Counted from the first letter of the stretch, positions 44,033 to 53,245 are shown. The stretch: 64,000 nt of DNA from GCA-2733415 sp049614485 (GCA_049614485.1 JBMZDR010000001.1:1-64000), one strand, 5' to 3'. Notes: generated from the sequence alone by a model not told the origin. Numbers and translations are program-made.

Positions 44033-44776
44033 TTATTTGTTAACTTCATTAATGTATTTTTTCAATGCCATCGTCATAGATGGTGTTTCTGGTGACGGCG
44101 CTTTTATGTCTATTCTTAAGCCAGCATCTGTGGCTGCTTTTACAGTTGTATTTCCAAAAACAGCAATACGTGTGTTGTTTTGTTTGAAGTCTGGAAAGTT
44201 TTTTAATAAAGAGTCAATACCTGAAGGGCTAAAAAACACTAAAATATCATAAGTTACATTCTCTAAATCTGATAAATCACTTACTACAGTTTTGTATAGA
44301 GTAGCTTCTTTCCAGGTAACTTTTAGTTCATCTAAGGTACTTGGAATTAATGGTTTTAACTTGTCAGATGATGGTAGTAAAAATGTTTCTGTTTTGTATT
44401 TTTTAATTAAGGGTACTAATTCAGGAAATGTACGCTTACCTACATATATTTTACGTTTTCTGTAAACAACATATTTTTGAAGATAGTAAGCAACAGCTTC
44501 TGATTGACAGAAGTATTTCATGGTGTCTGGAACTTTAAACCGCATTTCTTCAGCAACTCTAAAATAATGGTCTACTGCATTTCTGCTAGTTAAAATAACA
44601 GCAGTGAATTGAGATAGATCCACTTTTTGCTTACGCACTTCTTTAGATTCAATTCCTTCAACGTGAATAAAAGATCTAAAATCAATTTTTACTTTTTGTT
44701 TTTCAACCAAATCAAAGTACGGTGAGTTTTCAACCTTTGGTTCTGGCTGAGAAACTAAGATAGTTTTCACTTTCAT
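44033..44776 (-). CDS. hemD: Uroporphyrinogen-III synthase
   Basis: A 247-residue two-lobed HemD, which closes hydroxymethylbilane with D-ring inversion in haem synthesis. Family features are the N-terminal ILVSQPEP, AVILTSRNAVDHYF, and in the second lobe VFFSPSGIDSLLKNF and GNTTVKAATDAG. Divergence is normal for HemD; the assignment rests on these blocks. It is 14 bases downstream of the DUF4271 gene, a pairing usual in flavobacteria. Confidence 0.9.
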   Translation of the reverse strand: MKVKTILVSQPEPKVENSPYFDLVEKQKVKIDFRSFIHVEGIESKEVRKQKVDLSQFTAVILTSRNAVDHYFRVAEEMRFKVPDTMKYFCQSEAVAYYLQKYVVYRKRKIYVGKRTFPELVPLIKKYKTETFLLPSSDKLKPLIPSTLDELKVTWKEATLYKTVVSDLSDLENVTYDILVFFSPSGIDSLLKNFPDFKQNNTRIAVFGNTTVKAATDAGLRIDIKAPSPETPSMTMALKKYINEVNK

Positions 44777-44790
44777 GCTCCCAGATTATT

Positions 44791-45453
44791 TTAAATATTA
44801 GTCAGTATTAAAACCCCACCAATTAAAAAAGGTGAAATTTCGAGTGCGCAAAGATATAAAATAAAATAAAACCAATGCTTTAAAAATATTTTTTGATTGT
44901 AAAGTATTATAATTAGGAGACTTAAAATATATGTAGATAGTATTAGTCCTATGCAAAAATAGAGAAAAAAAGGATTGGGTTTTGGCGTAATGTATAGGTT
45001 AATAATGTTTGCCGAAAGTAGTAGTAATCCAATAAAGTTAATAAATGTGAGTCTTTGAAAATGGAATATATTGAATGCAATATTTAAGTCAAGAATTTCA
45101 AATAAAATCTTTTCAACGAGGTATCTAATAATAAAATAACTGTTTATAATTATTGCACAAATTAATAAGGTATAAGTGTTTTTGGTGGGCAAAATACCTA
45201 ATGAGCTCAAAGTTGAATAAATAAATACTGTAAGATTGATGCTGAAAAATATATAAAACAAGGTGTTAAATAGGTTCTTTTTCTTACCTCCTTTATTGTG
45301 TAATAAGAAGTATTTTCCGTTTGTAAACGTGCCTAAAAACTCATTAAATTGGTTCAAGTATATTAGTTTAATACAGGTTAATATAACGATAGAACCTATA
45401 ATTAAATAGGTTAGAGTTTCATAGTAATTAGTATTGCGTAATAAAAATTCCAT
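44791..45453 (-). CDS. DUF4271 membrane protein
   Basis: A 220-residue inner-membrane protein with about six hydrophobic helices and few charged residues apart from a cytoplasmic loop (KYFLLHNKGGKKKNLF). It belongs to DUF4271, a Bacteroidota family found next to hemD. The function is unknown; co-occurrence with hemD is the only clue. Confidence 0.8.
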   Translation of the reverse strand: MEFLLRNTNYYETLTYLIIGSIVILTCIKLIYLNQFNEFLGTFTNGKYFLLHNKGGKKKNLFNTLFYIFFSINLTVFIYSTLSSLGILPTKNTYTLLICAIIINSYFIIRYLVEKILFEILDLNIAFNIFHFQRLTFINFIGLLLLSANIINLYITPKPNPFFLYFCIGLILSTYILSLLIIILYNQKIFLKHWFYFILYLCALEISPFLIGGVLILTNI

Positions 45454-45526
45454 TATTACAAAACTACTGTTTTTATGCGGAGTTACAATTTTAGAAAATA
45501 TTAATATAATTAAAATTTTAATAGTT

Positions 45527-45534
45527 TACTTTTG
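45527..45534 (+). promoter_or_regulatory. -7 element of the mannose-synthase-like gene
   Basis: TACTTTTG fits TAnnTTTG and ends 8 bases before the ATG at 45543, so the transcript would have a leader of only 0-3 bases. Confidence 0.45.
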
Positions 45535-45542
45535 TATTCATT

Positions 45543-46265
45543 ATGAGTGATATTTTAGTTGTTATACCAACGTATAATGAAATAGAAAATATAGAAGCAA
45601 TTATCAGGGCAACACTAACTGCGGTGCCTGGAATTGATATTCTTATAGTTGATGATAATTCGCCAGACCAAACTTCAGAAAAAGTAAAAGTATTGCAAGC
45701 AGAGTTTGTCAATAACTTATTTTTATTAGAACGAGAAGGGAAACAAGGTTTGGGTACAGCATATATTCACGGTTTTAAATGGGCTTTACAGCGTAATTAC
45801 AATTATATTTGTGAGATGGATGCTGATTTTTCTCACAATCCAAACGATTTAAAAAAACTCTATAAAGCATGTCGGAATAATAAAGCAGACCTCGCTATTG
45901 GCTCACGTTACAAATCCGGTGTAAACGTTGTTAACTGGCCAATGAATAGAGTCCTGTTGTCTTATTTTGCATCAAAATATGTACAGTTAATTACTAGAAT
46001 GAATATAAATGATGCTACTGCAGGGTTTATATGTTATAAACGTAAAGTTTTAGAGGCAATAAATTTTGATAATATTCAATTTGTAGGTTATGCATTTCAA
46101 ATTGAAATGAAATTTAAAGCTTATTTGAAAGGTTTTAAAATAGAGGAGATACCTGTTATTTTTACCGATAGAACCAAAGGAACATCAAAAATGGATGGGT
46201 CAATAATATCTGAAGCCGTTTTTGGGGTTGTTTTAATGAAGTTTAAAAGTTTATTTTCTAAATAA
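45543..46265 (+). CDS. Polyprenol monophosphomannose synthase-like glycosyltransferase (GT2)
   Basis: A 240-residue GT2 enzyme of the DPM1 type, which transfers mannose from GDP-mannose to a polyprenyl phosphate on the inner face of the membrane. Visible motifs are VVIPTYNEIENI, LIVDDNSPDQT and the metal-binding MDADFSHNP. There is no C-terminal membrane anchor. Such lipid-linked mannose may feed O-glycosylation of exported proteins. It is 12 bases upstream of pyrC. Confidence 0.9.
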   Translation: MSDILVVIPTYNEIENIEAIIRATLTAVPGIDILIVDDNSPDQTSEKVKVLQAEFVNNLFLLEREGKQGLGTAYIHGFKWALQRNYNYICEMDADFSHNPNDLKKLYKACRNNKADLAIGSRYKSGVNVVNWPMNRVLLSYFASKYVQLITRMNINDATAGFICYKRKVLEAINFDNIQFVGYAFQIEMKFKAYLKGFKIEEIPVIFTDRTKGTSKMDGSIISEAVFGVVLMKFKSLFSK

Positions 46266-46277
46266 AAGAAAGAAATA

Positions 46278-47618
46278 ATGAATAAAGTATTGATTAAAAA
46301 TGCAAACATTGTTAATGAAAACGAAATATTTCAAGGCGATGTATATATTGAAGGAGAGCGTATTATAGAGGTTGCAAGTCAAATTAGTGCTAAATCTGCA
46401 GATGTTCAAATCTATGACGCAGAGGGAAAGTATTTGTTGCCAGGGGTAATTGATGATCAAGTTCATTTTAGGGAACCAGGTTTAACACATAAAGCAACAA
46501 TTGAAACCGAATCTAGAGCCGCGGTTGCTGGTGGTATTACGTCTTTTATAGAAATGCCTAATACAAACCCGCAAACTACAACAATTGCAGAATTGGATAA
46601 GAAGTTTGAAATAGCCAAGGCTTCATCTTACGCTAATTATTCTTTTATGTTTGGGGGAACTAATGATAACTTAGATGAAATTTTAAAAGTTGACCCAAAA
46701 AACGTAGCTGCATTAAAATTATTTTTAGGATCGTCAACAGGAAACATGTTAGTTGATAATGAAGATGTTTTAGAAAAAATATTTTCAAGTACAGATATGC
46801 TTATAGCTGTTCATTGTGAGGATGAAGCAACTATTAAAAAGAACCAAGAAGAATATGTTGATAAATTTGGGGTGGATATTCCAATGAAGTACCATCCAAT
46901 TATCAGAAGTGAGGAGGCGTGTTACTTATCATCGTCTAAAGCAATTAAATTAGCTAAAAAAACTGGGGCTAGGTTACATATATTTCATTTATCTACAGGT
47001 AAAGAAACAGAGTTGTTTACTAATAAAATACCATTAGAAGAAAAGAAAATAACAGCAGAAGTTTGTGTGCATCATCTATGGTTTTCGGATAAAGACTATG
47101 AAGAGAAAGGAACGTATATTAAATGGAACCCTGCAGTAAAAACTGAACAAGATCGTGACGCTTTATGGGAGGCGTTGTTAGATGACAGAATTGACGTTAT
47201 AGCTACGGATCATGCGCCACATACAAAAGAAGAAAAGACTAATGTGTATACTAAAGCACCGTCAGGCGGGCCATTAGTACAGCATGCCTTAGTAAGTATG
47301 TTGGAGGCTTACCATAATGATAAAATTAAACTAGAAAAAATAGTAGAAAAAATGTGTCATAATCCCGCTAAACTATTTAAAATAGAAAACAGAGGGTTTA
47401 TAAAACCAGGATATTTTGCAGATTTAGTTTTGGTTGATATGAATAAACCATGGTCTGTAACGGAAGATAATATCTTTTACAAATGTGGTTGGTCTCCATT
47501 TGAAGGAAATACGTTTAAATCCAGAATTTCACATACATTTGTTAATGGGCAGCTGGTGTATAAAAACTTTAAGTTTTACGATGTAAAAAACGGAAAACGA
47601 TTAACTTTTGATAGGTAA
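46278..47618 (+). CDS. pyrC: Dihydroorotase (class I) with Q-x-H metal motif
   Basis: A 446-residue amidohydrolase of pyrimidine synthesis, closing carbamoyl aspartate to dihydroorotate. The usual metal motif HxH is Q61-V-H63 (DDQVHFREPG). The other ligands are intact: H179 (VHCED), H234 and H237 (HIFHLS), and D311 (ATDHAPH). Related Bacteroidota enzymes seem to share the Q, so this is probably a working variant rather than a dead paralogue. Co-transcribed with the mannose synthase and the DUF4296 lipoprotein. Confidence 0.9.
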   Translation: MNKVLIKNANIVNENEIFQGDVYIEGERIIEVASQISAKSADVQIYDAEGKYLLPGVIDDQVHFREPGLTHKATIETESRAAVAGGITSFIEMPNTNPQTTTIAELDKKFEIAKASSYANYSFMFGGTNDNLDEILKVDPKNVAALKLFLGSSTGNMLVDNEDVLEKIFSSTDMLIAVHCEDEATIKKNQEEYVDKFGVDIPMKYHPIIRSEEACYLSSSKAIKLAKKTGARLHIFHLSTGKETELFTNKIPLEEKKITAEVCVHHLWFSDKDYEEKGTYIKWNPAVKTEQDRDALWEALLDDRIDVIATDHAPHTKEEKTNVYTKAPSGGPLVQHALVSMLEAYHNDKIKLEKIVEKMCHNPAKLFKIENRGFIKPGYFADLVLVDMNKPWSVTEDNIFYKCGWSPFEGNTFKSRISHTFVNGQLVYKNFKFYDVKNGKRLTFDR

Positions 47619-47620
47619 TT

Positions 47621-47983
47621 ATGTATAGAGTTTTGTTGTTATTTATAATGCTATTAGTTTCTTGTGATAATGATTTTAAGGCTCCAGAGCCTGACCATCT
47701 TATTGAGCAAAAAACAATGGAAGATATTTTGTTTGATATTAAATTATTGAAAGCTGCAAAAAGTAAAAATTATAAAATTTTAATGGATAATAACGTTCAG
47801 GTTGATGCGTACATTTATGACAAGTATAAGTTAGATAGTATTACGCTAAGGCAAAATATGTCTTATTATGCTACAGCATCATTTAAAAAATACAAAGAAA
47901 TAGAAAACAATATTAAACTTCGTTTTGTAGCTTTAAAAGAAGATGTTGAGACTCAAGAAAAAAAAGGAGATGAAAACAACTAA
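47621..47983 (+). CDS. DUF4296 lipoprotein
   Basis: A 120-residue lipoprotein with lipobox LLVSC (C15). The domain begins KTMEDILFDIKLLKAAK and continues with YDKYKLDSITLRQNMSYYA, which marks DUF4296. The function is unknown. It starts 2 bases after pyrC and is the last gene of that operon. Confidence 0.85.
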   Translation: MYRVLLLFIMLLVSCDNDFKAPEPDHLIEQKTMEDILFDIKLLKAAKSKNYKILMDNNVQVDAYIYDKYKLDSITLRQNMSYYATASFKKYKEIENNIKLRFVALKEDVETQEKKGDENN

Positions 47984-48067
47984 AGATAGTTTTTAATCAC
48001 TTTCTCGAATCTGTACTGTAATTCTAAAACATAAAATTGCAGTGCGCCAAGGTTAGAAATAGGTAGT

Positions 48068-48103
48068 TCACCGATAAATCATTGAGTTTGTCGGTGATTT
48101 TTT
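48068..48103 (+). terminator. Rho-independent terminator after the pyrC operon
   Basis: TCACCGATAAA pairs with TTTGTCGGTGA (one G-U pair) around an 8-base loop and runs into a T tract. It lies 85 bases past the DUF4296 stop. The rest of the 340-base gap up to 48324 holds only the promoter described next. Confidence 0.85.
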
Positions 48104-48245
48104 ATTTTTACGAAATAATTAAATAAACGCAAGAAAGCATAAGTAATTCTCATGTAACTCACTTAAATACTAAGGATAGTTTAATAATATTGTTTTTGTA
48201 ATAAATTTTGCGCAGCACTACTGGTTCTTATCTTCTGACTCTCAG

Positions 48246-48276
48246 TTTGTTAGCAGTTGTTTTTGAGTTACTTTTG
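48246..48276 (+). promoter_or_regulatory. Full promoter of the OmpA-family gene
   Basis: TTTG (48246-48249), 19 bases, TACTTTTG (48269-48276). Both boxes and the spacing match the Bacteroidota consensus. The predicted leader is about 43 bases. Confidence 0.78.
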
Positions 48277-48324
48277 TTAATCAATAAAATATAACTAACC
48301 AACATCTGAAATAAATTATTAAAC

Positions 48325-49926
48325 ATGAAAAAAACACTATTCTTATTTTTATTACTTGCTTTTGCAATTAATGTAAATTCTCAAGACATCATTGAGTCAA
48401 CTACTGGAGAAACAATTGCAGGGATTGAAAGTGCAAAATCAGATGTGCTAACGGCTAATTTTGATTTTATAGTAACTGATACAGGGGTAAACAGTAAGCA
48501 ACATGAATATGGTTCTGGTTTTTTTAAGCAAAAATACATTATCATATCAGCGAAAAAAGTAGGCGGTATTGGTGGTACTAAAGACCCGCTTACAGGTGAG
48601 CCTCATACTCAAATTTATTGCGCTACAATTAAGCAAACAGGAGATTTGGATAGGCCATTGTTGTATTCAAGGATATTGAATACAAATGATAATGAAGGAT
48701 CAATAACTTTTTCACCAAACCAACAAGTTGTTTATTACACAAGAAGTTTGTTAGGTGATAAAAGAAACTATCAGTTGTTTAGAGCCAAAGACCCTTTAAA
48801 AAGAGGACAGTGGTTAGAAGAAAAGAAAATACATTTTAGCAGTTCTAAGTACTCTGTAGAAAATCCGTATTTGTCAGAAGATGGAAAAACACTGTTTTTT
48901 GCCTCAGATATGCCTGGAGGTTTAGGAGGGTTTGATTTGTATTCTGCAACAATAGCAGAAGATGGAAGAGTGGGTAACCCTGTTAACTTAGGTGATGGTG
49001 TTAATACGGCTAACGATGAGCGCACACCGTATATTGATGATAATAATAAGTATTTATATTTTGCTTCAAGCGGTCATAATACCATGGGTGGGTTAGACGT
49101 TTTTAGGGCAAGAAGTGTAAAAGGTAAATTTGTTAGAACTTTAAACTTAGGGCCAACAATAAACAGTCCAGAAGACGACTATGCTTTTATGTTAGCCAAT
49201 GAAAAAAGAGGTTATGTTACTTCTGCAAAAGAAGGAGGTTTAGGAGGTTCTGATGTTTATAAGTTACGTTTAAATTACAACAAACAATTGTTAAAAGGGA
49301 CTGTAAAAGATGTTTTAACAAATCAACCCATAACTAATGCAGTTGTAAAAATAGTTGATACAGATGGTGAAGATGTTGAATTTAAGACATCTAAAACTGG
49401 TGAGTTCTCTGCTTATGTAGATCCTTATGAAGTATATACTATTACTACAGAAAAAGAAGGGTATGACCAAAATGTATTAGAGTTACCAACTAATTCAGCA
49501 ACAGAAAGAGTGTTTAAAGCAGAGGTTCTTTTAGAACAAACACCCCCAGAAATTGTTGAAGTTGATGGAAAATCTATGATTAAGATTGAGAATATCTATT
49601 TCGCTTTTGATAAAGCAATTATCAAAGAAGATTCTAAGGTGTCATTAAATAAAATTGTGAAAGTATTAGAAGAAAATCCAACAATGAAAATTGAAGTAAA
49701 TGCACATACTGATATTAGAGGTTCTGCTCCTTACAACATGGCTTTGTCTAAACGTAGAGCCGCTTCAACAATGAAGTATTTAATATCAAAAGGCATTTCA
49801 AAAAACAGATTAATCTCTGAAGGTTATGGAGAAACACAAACAATAATTGATTGCGAAGGCAAAAACTGTTCTGATGAAGAGCACGAATTAAACCGAAGAA
49901 TTGAATTTGTAATTATCCCAGAATAA
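48325..49926 (+). CDS. OmpA-family protein with PD40 propeller and carboxypeptidase-regulatory-like domain
   Basis: A 533-residue envelope protein. It has a signal peptide (to NVNSQ near 20), PD40-type propeller repeats (about 90-330; GSITFSPNQQVVYYT, NPYLSEDGKTLFFASDMPGG), a CRD beta domain (about 335-405) and an OmpA peptidoglycan-binding domain (about 418-533; NAHTDIRGSAPYNMALSKRR). It lacks the N-terminal TPR part and lipobox of the T9SS protein PorE, whose remaining domain order it shares. It probably links the outer membrane or a surface complex to peptidoglycan. Confidence 0.88.
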   Translation: MKKTLFLFLLLAFAINVNSQDIIESTTGETIAGIESAKSDVLTANFDFIVTDTGVNSKQHEYGSGFFKQKYIIISAKKVGGIGGTKDPLTGEPHTQIYCATIKQTGDLDRPLLYSRILNTNDNEGSITFSPNQQVVYYTRSLLGDKRNYQLFRAKDPLKRGQWLEEKKIHFSSSKYSVENPYLSEDGKTLFFASDMPGGLGGFDLYSATIAEDGRVGNPVNLGDGVNTANDERTPYIDDNNKYLYFASSGHNTMGGLDVFRARSVKGKFVRTLNLGPTINSPEDDYAFMLANEKRGYVTSAKEGGLGGSDVYKLRLNYNKQLLKGTVKDVLTNQPITNAVVKIVDTDGEDVEFKTSKTGEFSAYVDPYEVYTITTEKEGYDQNVLELPTNSATERVFKAEVLLEQTPPEIVEVDGKSMIKIENIYFAFDKAIIKEDSKVSLNKIVKVLEENPTMKIEVNAHTDIRGSAPYNMALSKRRAASTMKYLISKGISKNRLISEGYGETQTIIDCEGKNCSDEEHELNRRIEFVIIPE

Positions 49927-49943
49927 TAGCAATAAAGTAGATT

Positions 49944-49977
49944 AAAAAAAACCACACAGCTTATGTGTGGTTTTTTT
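49944..49977 (+). terminator. Rho-independent terminator after the OmpA-family gene
   Basis: ACCACACA and TGTGTGGT form the stem with a GCTTA loop, extended by A7/T7 runs; 17 bases past the stop. Confidence 0.9.
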
Positions 49978-50220
49978 GTTTAAACTTACCATTCGTCGAA
50001 ATTACCGACACGTTGTCTGTTTGTTGAATTTATTAGATATTATGTAATATATACCAGTTGTAGGTATAGAATGTTTAATTTTCAAGTGCTTATTTTGAGT
50101 ATTTTTATGTTGTTAACTCTGTAAATCAGCTAGTTGTCATGGGGTAAGGTTTTTTTATAAGCAACAAAAGGTTTAGTTTTATATCAATATTTTAATCGAA
50201 CCAATTTAAAAAAAAAAACA

Positions 50221-50388
50221 ATGAAACGACAAATAGTGTTAATTGCAGTTTTATCAATTTTATTAGTATCATGTGGCGGGAGTAGCTGGAGTTGTAAAAA
50301 ACGTTATTGTGATGTTGACAATATTAAAATTGACATAACTAAAACGAAGCCTGAATTGCTAAAGAAAACAATTCTAGTTAAGTCATAG
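50221..50388 (+). CDS. Small cysteine-containing lipoprotein, 55 residues
   Basis: A complete short frame with a clear lipoprotein signal: MKRQIVLIAVLSILLVSCGG, lipobox LVSC with C18. The mature peptide is only 38 residues, with two more cysteines (C25 and C30 in WSCKKRYCDVD) and a lysine-rich end. It lies between two strong terminators, so it is a single-gene unit. The 290 bases upstream hold no other gene; an A-rich stretch (11 As) precedes the ATG. I do not recognise the family. Confidence 0.7.
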   Translation: MKRQIVLIAVLSILLVSCGGSSWSCKKRYCDVDNIKIDITKTKPELLKKTILVKS

Positions 50389-50406
50389 TTTTGTTAGTAT
50401 ATATAG

Positions 50407-50443
50407 AAAAAAAAGGGGACAACTTAGGTTGTCCCCTTTTTTT
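50407..50443. terminator. Bidirectional terminator between the small lipoprotein gene and murI
   Basis: AAAAGGGGACAAC and GTTGTCCCCTTTT form a perfect 13-bp stem around TTAG, with further As and Ts on both sides. The murI stop codon is 2 bases away. Confidence 0.92.
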
Positions 50444-50444
50444 C

Positions 50445-51227
50445 TTAAAAACTAAGTTCTGAAATAGAATAATTCTCTTCAAGGAAAGAAGCTAATATTG
50501 AGATGTCTTTATTGGAATAAAACTCATGTTTACTATTCATCGGTTTTGAGTTAGTTATATTGTTTAGCTCTAAAATGGCCTTAACTTGAGTTGCAACTGC
50601 TTTTCCTGAATCAATTATTGTAATGTTATTTGGTATCAGTTGTTTAATTTGATTAATAAGAAAAGGGTAGTGTGTACACCCTAATACCAAATAGTCAATA
50701 TTTTTAGCTAGCATAGGGGTAAGGTAGTTTTTAAGCAATGTAGTTGTGTCGTCAGATTCAAGTTTCCCTGATTCAATTAGCTCAACTAATCCTTTTCCTA
50801 TTTGTTCTGTGATAGTAATGTTTTCTGAATATAATTCTGAAGTATTGTGAAATAGTTCGCTGGTAAGTGTTCCTTTAGTGGCAAGAATTCCAATTGATTT
50901 TGTTTTGGTACGTAGTGCAGCAGGTTTAATTGCAGGTTCAATACCAATAAAAGGAATGTCGTAAGTGGCTCTTAAGTACTTTATAGCGTTTGTTGTGGCG
51001 GTGTTACAAGCAACAACAATAATCTTGCAGCCTTTGTTTATTAATAATTCGGTGTTTTTAATACAAAGGTTAATTATCTCTTGTTTGTTTTTTTGACCGT
51101 AAGGTGCATTTTTGCTATCAGCTAAATAAATTGTAGATTCATTAGGGAGTAGTTGATGAATTTCTTTCCAGATAGAAATTCCACCAATACCAGAATCAAA
51201 AATACCTATTGGGTTAGTGTGTTTCAT
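50445..51227 (-). CDS. murI: Glutamate racemase
   Basis: A 260-residue cofactor-independent racemase supplying D-glutamate for peptidoglycan. The catalytic cysteines C74 (VACNTATTN) and C184 (LGCTHYPFL) and D11 (FDSGIGG) are present. It follows clpX on the same strand, separated by 70 bases containing a long hairpin that ends 8 bases before its ATG. Confidence 0.95.
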   Translation of the reverse strand: MKHTNPIGIFDSGIGGISIWKEIHQLLPNESTIYLADSKNAPYGQKNKQEIINLCIKNTELLINKGCKIIVVACNTATTNAIKYLRATYDIPFIGIEPAIKPAALRTKTKSIGILATKGTLTSELFHNTSELYSENITITEQIGKGLVELIESGKLESDDTTTLLKNYLTPMLAKNIDYLVLGCTHYPFLINQIKQLIPNNITIIDSGKAVATQVKAILELNNITNSKPMNSKHEFYSNKDISILASFLEENYSISELSF

Positions 51228-51235
51228 AAAATTTT

Positions 51236-51277
51236 AAATGCCATTACAAGATAACACAGTTATTTGTAATGGCATTT
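51236..51277 (-). promoter_or_regulatory. Long stem-loop in the murI leader
   Basis: AAATGCCATTACAA plus ATAAC pair with GTTAT plus TTGTAATGGCATTT, 19 bp with one bulged base and an ACA loop. No T run follows on either strand, so it is not a classical terminator. It occupies the region just before the murI ATG, where ribosomes would load, and may mask the start or be a processing or stability element of the clpX-murI message. Confidence 0.55.
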
Positions 51278-51297
51278 ATGAAAGTTATATATCTCAA

Positions 51298-52530
51298 TTA
51301 AGAAACGGCTTTTAGTTTGCTTAATTTTGATTTAGTTAATTTCTTTTCAGAATACGCTTTGTCAACAGTTAATTCTTTGTCTTCAGAACTTGGTAGTTCA
51401 AACATCGCATCAGTTAAAATAGATTCACATAATGAACGTAAACCTCTTGCTCCTAACTTATATTCAATTGCTTTAGTTACAATAAACTCAAGAGCGTCAT
51501 CTGTGATATTAAAAGTAATATGATCCATTGCAAACAATTTTTTGTATTGTTTGATAATGGCATTTTTAGGTTCTGTTAATATTGCTCTTAACGTTTTAGT
51601 GTCTAAAGGGTTCATGTGTGTTAATACTGGTAGGCGGCCAATAATTTCTGGTATTAACCCAAAATCTTTTAAATCTTTAGGGATGATATATTGTAATAAG
51701 TTTTCCTCATCAATTTTATCATCACCTTTAGAGGCGCTATAGCCTACTGCCTGCATATTTAAACGTTTTGTAATCACACGTTCTATACCGTCAAAAGCAC
51801 CACCGGCAATAAATAAAATATTTTCGGTATTAACTTCAATAAACTTCTGATCTGGATGTTTTCTACCTCCTTTTGGTGGTACATTAACGACTGTTCCTTC
51901 TAGTAGTTTTAATAAAGCTTGCTGCACGCCTTCACCAGAAACATCTCTAGTGATAGACGGGTTATCACTTTTGCGTGCTATCTTGTCTATTTCATCAATA
52001 AATACGATTCCTTTTTCAGCCTTTTCTATATTATAATCAGCTGCTTGGAGCAAACGTGTTAAAATTGTTTCAACATCTTCACCTACATATCCTGCTTCTG
52101 TTAGTACTGTAGCGTCAACAATAGCTAATGGTACGTTTAGCATTTTAGAAATGGTTTTGGCCATTAATGTTTTACCAGTACCGGTTTGCCCAACCATGAT
52201 GATGTTACTCTTTTGGATTTCTATGTCATCATCACTTGCAGGTTGTAATAATCGTTTATAGTGGTTATATACAGCTACAGACATTACTTTTTTACTATAA
52301 TCTTGACCAATTATGTATTGATCAAGAAAGTCTTTTATGTCTTTAGGTTTTCTTAAGCTCAATTCTGCAGATAAATTTTCATTATCATCTGCTGTAGATT
52401 CTTCTAAGACTATTCCGTGTGCTTGTTCAATACATTTATCGCAAATATGCGCGTCTAAACCAGCAATCAATAAGCTGGTTTCGGGTTTTTTTCTCCCGCA
52501 AAATGAACAAGATAATTCTTCTTTCGCCAT
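51298..52530 (-). CDS. clpX: ATP-dependent Clp protease ATPase subunit ClpX
   Basis: A 410-residue AAA+ unfoldase. The N-terminal zinc domain has C8, C11, C30 and C33. Then come Walker A GQTGTGKT (about 113-120), Walker B VFIDEIDKI, and the IGF-like loop region used to dock ClpP. It is 13 bases downstream of clpP on the same strand and forms the ClpXP protease with it. Confidence 0.97.
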   Translation of the reverse strand: MAKEELSCSFCGRKKPETSLLIAGLDAHICDKCIEQAHGIVLEESTADDNENLSAELSLRKPKDIKDFLDQYIIGQDYSKKVMSVAVYNHYKRLLQPASDDDIEIQKSNIIMVGQTGTGKTLMAKTISKMLNVPLAIVDATVLTEAGYVGEDVETILTRLLQAADYNIEKAEKGIVFIDEIDKIARKSDNPSITRDVSGEGVQQALLKLLEGTVVNVPPKGGRKHPDQKFIEVNTENILFIAGGAFDGIERVITKRLNMQAVGYSASKGDDKIDEENLLQYIIPKDLKDFGLIPEIIGRLPVLTHMNPLDTKTLRAILTEPKNAIIKQYKKLFAMDHITFNITDDALEFIVTKAIEYKLGARGLRSLCESILTDAMFELPSSEDKELTVDKAYSEKKLTKSKLSKLKAVS

Positions 52531-52543
52531 TATCAGTTTTTGT

Positions 52544-53215
52544 TTATCTAACTAAAATTTCATCAATCATTCCGTATTCTTTTGCTCTATCGGCTCTCAT
52601 CCAGTAATCTCTGTCAGAATCATTATAAACTTTATCATATTCTTGACCTGAGTGTTTTGAGATGATTTCGTATAATTCCTTCTTCAGAGTTAAAATTTCT
52701 CTTGCCGTAATTTCAATATCACTAGCTTGACCTTGGGCACCACCTAAAGGTTGGTGAATCATCACTCTAGAGTGTGTTAATCCAGAACGTTTCCCTGCTG
52801 CTCCAGCACATAATAATACGGCTCCCATTGAGGCTGCCATTCCTGTGCATATTGTTGCAACATCTGGCTTTATGAATTGCATGGTATCGTAAATTCCTAA
52901 TCCTGCATACACACCTCCTCCTGGTGAGTTGATGTATATTTGAATATCTTTTGAGGCGTCAATACTTTCTAGGAAGAGTAATTGTGCTTGTACAACATTT
53001 GCTACTTGGTCATTAATTCCGGTTCCTAAAAAGATAATTCTATCCATCATAAGACGTGAAAACACATCAAAAATAGCAACATTCATTTGTCTTTCTTCAA
53101 CAATATTAGGCGTCATCCCTTGTGGGTACATTGAGCTTAATATTTTGTCATAATGCATACTATTTATACCGTGGTGCTTAGTTGCGTATTTTTCAAATTC
53201 TTTACCGTAATCCAT
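52544..53215 (-). CDS. clpP: ATP-dependent Clp protease proteolytic subunit
   Basis: A 223-residue serine protease. The catalytic S129 lies in GMAASMGAVLL and H154 in SRVMIHQPLGG; the Asp is in the segment VYNDSDRDYW. The N-terminal 30-40 residues before TPNIVEERQ are a propeptide-like extension. It pairs with clpX. The trigger-factor gene lies upstream but is separated by a terminator. Confidence 0.96.
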   Translation of the reverse strand: MDYGKEFEKYATKHHGINSMHYDKILSSMYPQGMTPNIVEERQMNVAIFDVFSRLMMDRIIFLGTGINDQVANVVQAQLLFLESIDASKDIQIYINSPGGGVYAGLGIYDTMQFIKPDVATICTGMAASMGAVLLCAGAAGKRSGLTHSRVMIHQPLGGAQGQASDIEITAREILTLKKELYEIISKHSGQEYDKVYNDSDRDYWMRADRAKEYGMIDEILVR

Positions 53216-53245
53216 ATTTTAAACTATAATTTTTATCAATTTAAA

